DNA of 6,577 nucleotides, taken from positions 1 through 6,577 of the forward strand of contig JAEYUH010000246.1 in assembly GCA_023432725.1 (NCBI GenBank), given 5' to 3'. This DNA is from Actinomycetes bacterium (GTDB taxonomy: Bacteria; Actinomycetota; Actinomycetes; Propionibacteriales; Propionibacteriaceae). This document shows positions 1-5,021 of the stretch, piece after piece. Position numbers and translations under genes: made by a program. How positions within the stretch are numbered: position 1 is the first letter of the stretch; every line of letters begins with the position of its first letter. Under the pieces are notes generated by a model that was not told the origin of the DNA, did not search any database, and was given only the letters and a program-made list of their open reading frames with translations.

Positions 1-284
1 CGGCGGAACTTGCGCTCCAACTCGACGTCGCCGGGGTACCAGGGCTCACGCTCGGGCGGGATCGTGTTGACGTAGTCGGTGGCGACCAGCGACGGGACGC
101 CGATCTGCCGCTCGCGGGAGCGCTCCAGCAGCTTGAGCATCACGTAGCGGGCGCGGTTGCGTCCTACCTCGTCGATCATCGAGTCCAGCGAGTCAAGCCA
201 CTCTGCGGTCTCCTCCGAATCGATGTCCGGCAGATTGGTCGGCAGCCCGTTGAGGATCGGTCCCTTCGAGTCGCGATGTGCCAC
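1..284 (-). CDS. aceE: Pyruvate dehydrogenase E1 component, homodimeric type (N-terminal part only)
   Basis: E1 decarboxylates pyruvate with thiamine diphosphate and acetylates the lipoyl domain of E2 in the cytosolic pyruvate dehydrogenase complex, the main source of acetyl-CoA. The window holds the first 94 codons; the rest lies beyond the left edge. What is seen is the typical AceE N-terminus: an acidic stretch with EWLDSLD, then RARYVMLKLLERSRE, then the family signature TDYVNTIPPE followed by EPWYPGD and ELERKFR. The start is taken as GTG at 284-282 because a purine-rich Shine-Dalgarno stretch (GAGGAAAGGGAAGG on the minus strand) lies just upstream and the homology begins immediately after. 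The gene lies downstream of the PHP gene on the same strand with a 105-bp gap, which appears to hold its own promoter. Adjacency of aceE to a PucR regulator and fabD is also seen in mycobacteria, joining acetyl-CoA supply to fatty acid synthesis. Identity is confident; the thiamine-diphosphate site is outside the window. Confidence 0.93.
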   Translation of the reverse strand, partial: MAHRDSKGPILNGLPTNLPDIDSEETAEWLDSLDSMIDEVGRNRARYVMLKLLERSRERQIGVPSLVATDYVNTIPPEREPWYPGDVELERKFR

Positions 285-389
285 AGCCTTCCCTTTCCTC
301 GTCCGGCGAGCCCGGATCGCGGGCCGCCCAACCATGCAACCTACCAGCGCCCAGCAGGCTTCCCCCCATCCTCCCACCGCCCCGCCTGA
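285..389 (-). promoter_or_regulatory. aceE upstream region with candidate extended -10 and strong RBS
   Basis: This is the 105-bp gap between the PHP stop codon and the aceE start, read on the minus strand. It contains TGGTAGGTT (complement of 338-346), which fits the extended -10 pattern TGnTAnnnT. At 17-bp spacing there is no recognisable -35 (GGGGGA, complement of 361-366). A long purine-rich Shine-Dalgarno stretch precedes the GTG. No factor-independent terminator for the PHP gene is evident, so aceE could be read both from this promoter and by read-through. Promoter assignment is inference from sequence only. Confidence 0.4.
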
Positions 390-1142
390 CTAGCGAATGG
401 TGCGTTCCAGCAGCCGCTCGACCGGCCACGTGGTGATGATCCGGTCGGGGTCGATCCCTGCCGCGGCGGCCCGCGCGGCGCCGCCGTCCACGTAGCGGAG
501 CTGGCGGGGGTAGTGGGCGTCGGAGTTGATGGCGAAGTCGCATCCCATGGCGGCGGCCAGCGCCAGCAGGTCGTCGGGCGGGTCGAGGCGTTCGGGACGG
601 GAGTTGATCTCCACCGCGACGCCGAACTGCCGGCACGCCTCGAACACCACCTCGGCGTCGAACCGGCTCTGGCCCCGGGTGCCGCGCCGGCCGGACACCA
701 GCCGTCCGGTGCAGTGGCCGAGGACGTCGACGGCGGGGTTGGCGATCGCCGCCACCATCCGCAGCGTCATCTCCTCCGGCGGCATCCGCAGGTCGGAGTG
801 GACCGAGGCCACCACGACGTCGAGTCGGGCCAGCAGGTCGGCCCGCTGGTCGAGCCTGCCGTCGGCCAGGATGTCGACCTCGATACCGGTCAGCACGCGC
901 AGCGGGGCGACCTTGTTGAACTCGGCGATCTGGTCGAGTTGTGCCTCCAGCCGGTCGGCGCTGAGCCCGTTGGCCACCCGCAGCCGGGGCGAGTGGTCGG
1001 TGATCGCCAGGTACTCCCGCCCGAGCTCGGCCGCCACCCTCGCCATCGTGGCCAGCGGCGCGTGCCCGTCGGAGGCGTCGGTGTGGCAGTGCAGGTCACC
1101 GCGCACGGCGGCGCGGAGCGCGCCCGCAGTGTCGGCTCCCAT
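390..1142 (-). CDS. PHP-domain metal-dependent phosphoesterase, stand-alone
   Basis: This is a 250-residue protein of the polymerase-and-histidinol-phosphatase (PHP) family, predicted to be a cytosolic metal-dependent phosphoesterase; the substrate is not known. All metal-ligand positions of the trinuclear PHP site are visible: HCH at 18-20 (H18, H20), D25, TDHS with H50, the E of GIEVDI (E88), H115 in ASVHS, H143 in GHCTGR, and D208/H210 in NSDAH. The closest kind is the PHP module at the C-terminus of bacterial PolX and the related actinobacterial proteins that place a helix-hairpin-helix segment before it. Here the chain begins about seven residues before the ALRAAVRGDLH junction, so that DNA-binding part is absent. 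The ATG at 1142 is the first good start; the reading frame stays open into the divergent fasR promoter, but no better start is seen. It may be a leaderless message. A link to fatty acid synthesis is not supported; it simply sits between aceE and fasR. Confidence 0.85.
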   Translation of the reverse strand: MGADTAGALRAAVRGDLHCHTDASDGHAPLATMARVAAELGREYLAITDHSPRLRVANGLSADRLEAQLDQIAEFNKVAPLRVLTGIEVDILADGRLDQRADLLARLDVVVASVHSDLRMPPEEMTLRMVAAIANPAVDVLGHCTGRLVSGRRGTRGQSRFDAEVVFEACRQFGVAVEINSRPERLDPPDDLLALAAAMGCDFAINSDAHYPRQLRYVDGGAARAAAAGIDPDRIITTWPVERLLERTIR

Positions 1143-1169
1143 GACTGGACACCCTATGCCGGTTAGGCT
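1141..1169 (+). promoter_or_regulatory. Candidate fasR promoter (-35 ATGACT, 17-bp spacer, -10 TAGGCT)
   Basis: ATGACT (1141-1146) resembles the TTGACA -35 hexamer. It is followed after exactly 17 bp by TAGGCT (1164-1169), a TAnnnT -10. Initiation would fall near 1176, leaving a leader of roughly 17 bases that contains the Shine-Dalgarno GAGAGGAG (1181-1188), four bases before the ATG at 1193. The -35 overlaps the first codon of the divergent PHP gene, and the PHP -10 lies between these two hexamers, so the two promoters probably interfere with one another. Confidence 0.45.
1151..1156 (-). promoter_or_regulatory. Candidate -10 element giving a leaderless PHP transcript
   Basis: On the minus strand TAGGGT (TAnnnT type) ends eight bases before the PHP ATG at 1142. 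That distance would put transcription initiation at or next to the A of the start codon. Only a poor Shine-Dalgarno candidate is present, which agrees with leaderless expression, a common mode in Actinobacteria. This is inference from spacing and motif alone. Confidence 0.35.
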
Positions 1170-1192
1170 GCAGGCCCGGGGAGAGGAGCCGC

Positions 1193-2371
1193 ATGACGAC
1201 AGCCGCTGACTGGTGGCCGTCAGAGGACGACAGGGCGCGGCTGGCGCGCGGGCTGCGGGCCTCCGCCGCTGTCCTGAACACCGCCGCCATGGCCCGGATC
1301 GCCGAGCAGCACCCCTGGTTCGCCCAGTTGGACGCCGAGAACCGCTCCTGGATCACCGTGGTGGCCCGCTCCGGCATCGACGGGTTCATCACCTGGTTCG
1401 CCGAGGGCGGCGCCGGCAGTCCGCCGCGCAGCATCTTCGACGCCGCACCCCGCGCGCTGACCCGGCAGATCACGCTGCACCAGACCGTCGACCTGATGCG
1501 CACCACCATCGACACCGTCGAGGCCGAGATCGCCCGGCTGCCCGCCGACGACCAGGCCCCGCTCCAGCTCGCGATCGTCTACTACTCCCGCGAGGTGGCC
1601 TTCGGGGCCGCCGAGGTGTACGCCCGGGCCGCCGAGCTGCGGGGCCGCTGGGACGCCCGGCTCGAGGCTCTGGTGGTGGACGCCGTGATCCGCGGCGATG
1701 CCGACGAGTCGGTGGCGTCCCGGGCGTCCGCGCTGGGCTGGTCGAACCCGCCCCGGGTGGCGGTGGTGATCGGAGCGGCGCCGGACGAACCGGGCGCCGC
1801 CATCGAGTCGATCCGCGAGGCCGCCGCCGCTGAGCACAGCGACGTCCTTGCCGCCCAGCAGGGCGACCGGCTGGTGGTGCTGCTCGGCACCGAGCACACC
1901 GAGATCGCACCCCTGGTCGGGCTGGTGGCGGGGTTCGAGGCCCACTTCGGTGCTGGCCCGGTGGTGGTGGGGCCGATAGTGGACAGTCTGTCGGATGCCG
2001 TGGCGAGCGCCCGGTCCGCACTGTCGGGGGTGCGTTCGGCGCATGCCTGGCCCGCGGCGCCCCGTCCGGTTGCCTCGGCCGACCTCTTGCCCGAGCGCGT
2101 GCTGGCCGGCGACGGCCACGCCCGCAGGCTGCTGGCCAGCGAGATCTACCAGCCGCTGGTCGCCGCCGGCGGCGAACTGGTGACGACCCTGGCCGAGTAC
2201 CTGGCGCAGGGCGGCTCGATCGAGGCGACGGCGCGGGCCCGGTACATCCACCCCAACACCGTCCGCTACCGGCTGCGCCGGATCCAGGAGCTGACCGGCT
2301 ACTCCCCCGGCGACCCACGCGACGCCTATGTGCTTCAGCTGGCCCTCACGCTCGGCAGGCTGCTCGGTTAA
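1193..2371 (+). CDS. fasR: PucR/CdaR-type transcriptional regulator of fatty acid synthesis (FasR-like)
   Basis: This 392-residue cytosolic DNA-binding protein is predicted to control the fab operon that follows. It has three parts: a helical N-terminal sensor-like region (about 1-150), a degenerate GGDEF-like middle domain as in CdaR proteins (about 155-290), and a C-terminal PucR helix-turn-helix (about 325-390). The last contains the signature GGSIEATARARYIHPNTVRY continuing into RLRRIQELTG. The start at 1193 is set by GAGAGGAG four bases upstream. In Streptomyces coelicolor the PucR-type FasR upstream of fabD activates fabDHPF, and in M. tuberculosis the PucR-type Rv2242 holds the same position between aceE and fabD; this is the basis for the name. 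It is not related to the TetR-type protein also called FasR (Rv3208) in M. tuberculosis. The likely target is the palindrome at 2441-2457. The effector is unknown; acyl-CoA or acyl-ACP is a reasonable guess only. Confidence 0.88.
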   Translation: MTTAADWWPSEDDRARLARGLRASAAVLNTAAMARIAEQHPWFAQLDAENRSWITVVARSGIDGFITWFAEGGAGSPPRSIFDAAPRALTRQITLHQTVDLMRTTIDTVEAEIARLPADDQAPLQLAIVYYSREVAFGAAEVYARAAELRGRWDARLEALVVDAVIRGDADESVASRASALGWSNPPRVAVVIGAAPDEPGAAIESIREAAAAEHSDVLAAQQGDRLVVLLGTEHTEIAPLVGLVAGFEAHFGAGPVVVGPIVDSLSDAVASARSALSGVRSAHAWPAAPRPVASADLLPERVLAGDGHARRLLASEIYQPLVAAGGELVTTLAEYLAQGGSIEATARARYIHPNTVRYRLRRIQELTGYSPGDPRDAYVLQLALTLGRLLG

Positions 2372-2382
2372 GCCTTCTCTCA

Positions 2383-2393
2383 GAAACCTAGAA
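2383..2393 (+). promoter_or_regulatory. Second half-site related to the palindrome
   Basis: GAAACCTAGAA repeats the right half of the palindrome (GAAACCTACAA, 2447-2457) with one difference. The two lie 64 bp apart, close to six helical turns, so they would face the same side of the DNA. The matching left arm is not conserved here (CTCTCAG in place of TTGTAGG). This may be a weaker auxiliary site for the same regulator. Confidence 0.4.
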
Positions 2394-2440
2394 ATCCGAC
2401 AATCCCGACGCGCAATACACCCCGGGACCCCGCAGCGGTG

Positions 2441-2457
2441 TTGTAGGAAACCTACAA
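2441..2457. promoter_or_regulatory. Perfect palindromic operator candidate upstream of fabD
   Basis: TTGTAGGAAACCTACAA has perfect 7-bp arms (TTGTAGG / CCTACAA) around an AAA centre, centred 75 bp before the fabD start. It sits in the only intergenic region between the regulator gene and the operon it is expected to control, so it is the best candidate binding site for the FasR-like protein. As RNA it could form a 7-bp stem, but no T-run follows, so it is not a terminator. Confidence 0.65.
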
Positions 2458-2523
2458 GCCTCACCGACGCTTTTCGTCCGTGGACAGCCGCCGGATCCGG
2501 CCCCGGCACGCAAGAGTTGAGAC

Positions 2524-3735
2524 GTGCTCGCAATCGTCGCGCCCGGTCAGGGCGCCCAGACCCCCGGCTTCCTCGAGCCGTGGCTGACCGAATCCAGGAC
2601 CGCTGACCGGCTCGCCTGGCTGTCCACGGTGGCCGGCCTCGACCTCGCCCACTACGGGACGAAGGCGGACGCCGAGACGATCAGGGACACCGCCGTCGCC
2701 CAGCCGCTGCTGGTAGCCGCAGGCCTGATCACCGCCCTTGAGCTGTTCCCCCACCCCGCCGATGCCTTCCGGCAGATCGGTGTGGCCGCCGGCCACTCGG
2801 TCGGCGAGATCACCGCCGCCAGCGGGGTCGGGGTGCTGTCGGCCGAGCAGGCCATGGTCTTCGTCCGCGAACGCGGACGGCAGATGGCCTCGGCGAGCGC
2901 CGTCCGCCCCACCTCGATGGTGGCCGTCGTCGGCGGCGACCCCGCCGAGGTGCTGGCCGCGATCGAGGCCACCGGGCTGACCGCCGCCAACCACAACGGC
3001 TCGGGCCAGCTCGTCGCCGCCGGCACCGTCGAGCAGCTCGCCGAGCTGTCCGCGAACCCGCCGGCCCGCGCCCGCCTGGTGCAGCTCAGCGTCGCGGGCG
3101 CCTTCCACACCGTCCACATGGCGCCGGCTGTCGACCACCTGACGAACCTCAGCCGCGCGATCACCACCCACGACCCGCGCACCCGGCTGCTGTCGAACGC
3201 CGACGGCACCGTCGTGCAGAGCGGACGGGAGTACCTGGCGCGCCTGGTCAACCAGGTCGCCAACCCGGTCCGCTGGGACCTGTGCCTGCAGACCATGGCC
3301 GACCTCGGCGTCACCGGTCTGCTGGAACTGCCGCCGGCCGGGGCGCTCACCGGGATCGCCAAGCGCAACCTGAAGGGCGTCGAGCTGTTCGCGCTGAACA
3401 CCCCCGACCAGATCCCTGCCGCCCGCGAGTTCGTCGCGGCGCACGCCGACGCGGCGTCCACCTCGGCGATGACCACCGCCCCGACCTGGAAACTCGTCGT
3501 CTCGCCCAGCAAGGGCACGTTCGCGCGGACGGCGGGCATCGCCGCCGGCGACACCCTCGCCCCCGCCGCGGTGATCGGACAGGTGAGCACCCTGCGCGCC
3601 ACCGCCGACGTCGCGGCCCCGCACGGCGGCACCGTGGTCGAGTGGCTGGTCGAGGACGGCGACCCGGTAGCCCCCGGCCAGCCTCTGGTCCGGCTGCACC
3701 CCCGCTCCGAGGGCATGGGCGGGAGCGCCGCGTGA
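2524..3735 (+). CDS. fabD: Malonyl-CoA:ACP transacylase with C-terminal biotinyl/lipoyl-like domain
   Basis: FabD moves the malonyl group from CoA to the phosphopantetheine arm of AcpP, supplying extender units to FabH and FabF in the cytosol. Visible in the sequence are the N-terminal APGQGAQTPGF (oxyanion-loop Gln), the nucleophile elbow GHSVGE with S92, R117 in RERGRQM (malonyl carboxylate), catalytic H195 in GAFHTVHM, and Q244 before NPVRW. The GTG start at 2524 is firmly placed: an in-frame TGA lies at 2518-2520, the signature begins at once, and AAGAG (2512-2516) can serve as Shine-Dalgarno. At 403 residues it is about 90 longer than ordinary FabD (about 300-310). After an Ala/Thr-rich linker (about 305-320) comes a biotinyl-carrier-type domain (321-393) whose lysine position is arginine. 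It is the first gene of the operon and overlaps fabH by four bases, suggesting translational coupling. The transferase call is secure; the role of the tail is unknown. Confidence 0.95.
   Translation: MLAIVAPGQGAQTPGFLEPWLTESRTADRLAWLSTVAGLDLAHYGTKADAETIRDTAVAQPLLVAAGLITALELFPHPADAFRQIGVAAGHSVGEITAASGVGVLSAEQAMVFVRERGRQMASASAVRPTSMVAVVGGDPAEVLAAIEATGLTAANHNGSGQLVAAGTVEQLAELSANPPARARLVQLSVAGAFHTVHMAPAVDHLTNLSRAITTHDPRTRLLSNADGTVVQSGREYLARLVNQVANPVRWDLCLQTMADLGVTGLLELPPAGALTGIAKRNLKGVELFALNTPDQIPAAREFVAAHADAASTSAMTTAPTWKLVVSPSKGTFARTAGIAAGDTLAPAAVIGQVSTLRATADVAAPHGGTVVEWLVEDGDPVAPGQPLVRLHPRSEGMGGSAA
3484..3702 (+). other. Degenerate biotinyl/lipoyl-like domain at the FabD C-terminus (FabD residues 321-393)
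   Basis: Aligned by eye with the E. coli biotin carboxyl carrier protein (BCCP), the segment keeps the framework of the hammerhead fold: SPSKGTF (BCCP SPMVGTF), then GDTL, then GGTVVEWLVEDGDPV (BCCP SGTVKAILVESGQPV), then GQPLVRL (BCCP DEPLVVI). Counting back eleven residues from the conserved GTV glycine, the biotin-accepting Lys of EAMKM corresponds to R358, within STLRA. The domain is therefore expected not to be biotinylated or lipoylated. Preserved hairpins and turn glycines argue for a folded, selected domain and not random read-through. Function is unknown; a docking, oligomerisation or carboxylase-contact role is conceivable. Confidence 0.75.
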
Positions 3736-4727
3736 CCGAGCTGAAGGCGAGCGTGGGAGCCCCGTACGCCCGCATCCTGTCCGTCGGCGCCGCCGTTCCC
3801 AGCCGGGTGCTCGACAACCACCACATGGTGCAGTTCATCGACTCCTCCGACGAGTGGATCCAGCAGCGCACCGGCATCAAGGAGCGTCGCTGGGTCGCCG
3901 AGGACGAGACCGTGGAGACCCTCGCGCTGGCGGCCGCCCGGCAGGCGATCGAGCGCTCAGGCCTGGCGCTGTCGGACATCGACGGGCTGGTGCTGGCCAC
4001 CGTCTCGCACTTCCACCAGACCCCTGCGCTGGCCCCGCAGCTGGCCAGCACGCTCGGGCTGGTCGACGCGGTGGCCTACGACATCTCCGCCGCCTGCGCC
4101 GGGTTCTGCTACGCGCTGGCCCAGGCCGAGGGCATGATCCGTGCCGGGCAGGCCCGCCACGTCGTGGTGATCGGCGCCGAGACGCTGAGCCGGATGACCG
4201 ACGTCACCGACCGCGGCACCGCCTTCCTGTTCTCGGACGGGGCGGGCGCCGCGGTGGTCGGGCCCAGCCAGACCAACGGCATCGGCCCCGTGGTGTGGGG
4301 CTCGGACGGCTCCCAGGCCGGCGCTATCTGGCAGACCGCCGACTGGCAGGACGCCGTCACCGGGGGCACCTGGCCCTCGCTGGCGATGGACGGCCGCGCG
4401 GTCTTCAAGTGGGCCACAGGGTTCATCGCCCAGGCCGCCTCGAGGTGCCTGGCCGAGTCGGGCATCACCGCCGACGACCTGGACGTGTTCATCCCCCACC
4501 AGGCCAACAACCGCATCACCGACACGCTGCTGCGCTACCTCAAGCTGCCCGAGCAGGTGGTCGTCGCCCGCACCATCCAGGGCTACGGCAACAACTCCGC
4601 GGCCTCCGTCCCGATCGCCATGGACGCACTGCTGGCGTCGGGCCAGGCCCGCAGCGGCCAGACCGCGCTGCTGATCGGGTTCGGCGCCGGACTGGTCTAC
4701 GCCGGCCAGGTAGTCACCCTGCCCTGA
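3732..4727 (+). CDS. fabH: Beta-ketoacyl-ACP synthase III
   Basis: KAS III condenses a short acyl-CoA primer with malonyl-ACP to give the first beta-ketoacyl-ACP of the type II cycle. The 331-residue protein shows the thiolase-fold catalytic triad: C122 in DISAACAGF, H256 in FIPHQANNRI, and N287 in GYGNNSAASVP; DEWIQQRTGIKERRW near residue 40 is the N-terminal signature. At the position of E. coli Phe87, which limits the primer pocket, it has T97 in HQTP, as in the mycobacterial enzyme; this suggests tolerance of primers larger than acetyl. The frame is open upstream to 3282, but that part is a shadow of fabD. The real start is GTG at 3732, overlapping the fabD stop as GTGA, with GGGAG (3721-3725) six bases upstream. 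This position between fabD and acpP is as in Streptomyces and unlike mycobacteria, where fabH is elsewhere. Chains started with propionyl or branched acyl-CoA are plausible but inferred. Confidence 0.95.
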   Translation: MTELKASVGAPYARILSVGAAVPSRVLDNHHMVQFIDSSDEWIQQRTGIKERRWVAEDETVETLALAAARQAIERSGLALSDIDGLVLATVSHFHQTPALAPQLASTLGLVDAVAYDISAACAGFCYALAQAEGMIRAGQARHVVVIGAETLSRMTDVTDRGTAFLFSDGAGAAVVGPSQTNGIGPVVWGSDGSQAGAIWQTADWQDAVTGGTWPSLAMDGRAVFKWATGFIAQAASRCLAESGITADDLDVFIPHQANNRITDTLLRYLKLPEQVVVARTIQGYGNNSAASVPIAMDALLASGQARSGQTALLIGFGAGLVYAGQVVTLP

Positions 4728-4773
4728 TCCACCGGCACCGCCGGAACCAAGCCACCAACAAAGAAGGAGAATC
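4728..4773 (+). promoter_or_regulatory. acpP leader: short stem-loop and strong ribosome binding site
   Basis: This 46-bp spacer starts with CCGGC-ACC-GCCGG (4732-4744), a perfect 5-bp stem with a three-base loop directly after the fabH stop. It is followed by an A-rich, G-poor single-stranded stretch and then AGAAGGAG (4762-4769), four bases before the acpP ATG. There is no T-run after the stem, so termination is unlikely. The layout suits high translation of acpP, whose product is needed in large excess over the enzymes, and perhaps mRNA processing or protection upstream of it. Confidence 0.5.
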
Positions 4774-5016
4774 ATGGCCACCACGGAAGAGATCCGCGCC
4801 CAGCTCGCGGAGCTCGTCAACGACGTCGCCGGCGTCCCGGTCGAAGAGGTTCAGCTCGACAAGTCCTTCGTCGAGGACCTCGACGTCGACTCGCTGGCGA
4901 TGGTCGAGATCCTCGTCGGCTGCGAGGAGAAGTTCGGCGTCACCATCCCTGATGAGGAGTCGAAGAACCTCAAGACCGTCGGCGACGCCGTCGCCTACAT
5001 CGAGGCTCACCTGTAG
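4774..5016 (+). CDS. acpP: Acyl carrier protein
   Basis: This is a small acidic protein of 80 residues that carries the growing acyl chain as a thioester on 4'-phosphopantetheine and shuttles it among FabD, FabH, FabF and the reductive enzymes. The attachment serine is S40 in DVDSLAMVE, the conserved DSL motif at the start of helix II. The acidic stretches EKFGVTIPDEES and VEDLDVDSL form the usual recognition surface for partner enzymes. Length and pattern are those of a housekeeping AcpP; there is no C-terminal extension of the kind found in mycobacterial AcpM. The best ribosome binding site in the operon precedes it. It lies 46 bp after fabH and 5 bp before fabF. The phosphopantetheinyl transferase that activates it is not in the window. 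Confidence 0.97.
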   Translation: MATTEEIRAQLAELVNDVAGVPVEEVQLDKSFVEDLDVDSLAMVEILVGCEEKFGVTIPDEESKNLKTVGDAVAYIEAHL

Positions 5017-5021
5017 ATCCC

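Larger units (their letters stand above)
2372..2523 (+). promoter_or_regulatory. fasR-fabD intergenic control region
   Basis: This 152-bp gap is distinctly less GC-rich in its first half than the flanking genes. It contains two copies of the core AAACCTA, one inside a perfect palindrome. None of the five TA dinucleotides in the gap (at 2369, 2389, 2416, 2444 and 2453) forms a TAnnnT -10 hexamer, so the fabD promoter appears to depart from consensus. GACAAT at 2398-2403 is the nearest alternative, paired at 17 bp with a poor -35, TTCTCT (2375-2380). No convincing terminator for fasR is present, so some read-through into fabD is possible. The region most likely carries the main fab operon promoter and its activator sites. 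Confidence 0.6.

Noticed and set aside
157..393. Small plus-strand open frame opposite aceE
   Set aside because: It is antisense to the conserved AceE N-terminus, has no ribosome binding site of note and no homology I recognise.
2417..2441. ACACC/GGTGT inverted repeat with a 15-base loop
   Set aside because: Five base pairs around a long GC-rich loop are too weak to call a hairpin or terminator.
2384..2454. Minus-strand TAGGTT hexamers within the AAACCTA repeats as antisense promoters
   Set aside because: They fit the TAnnnT pattern, but no matching -35 or gene is seen on that strand; their symmetry is better explained as protein-binding sites.
2441..2457. Palindrome as a rho-independent terminator of fasR
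   Set aside because: The stem is only 7 bp with a three-base loop and no T-run follows, so an operator is the better reading.
1220..2533. Long minus-strand open frame (437 codons) opposite fasR
   Set aside because: It is an antisense shadow caused by high GC. The plus strand encodes a complete PucR-type protein with a recognisable helix-turn-helix, while the minus-strand product has a biased Gly/His/Arg composition and no motif.
2461..3699. Minus-strand open frames of about 400 codons opposite fabD
   Set aside because: The plus strand carries every FabD catalytic motif; the antisense products are low-complexity and match no family I recognise.
3282..3731. Upstream in-frame extension of fabH by 150 codons
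   Set aside because: It overlaps fabD in another frame and translates to Arg/Gly/His-rich shadow sequence. FabH homology begins at the GTG at 3732, which has a ribosome binding site.
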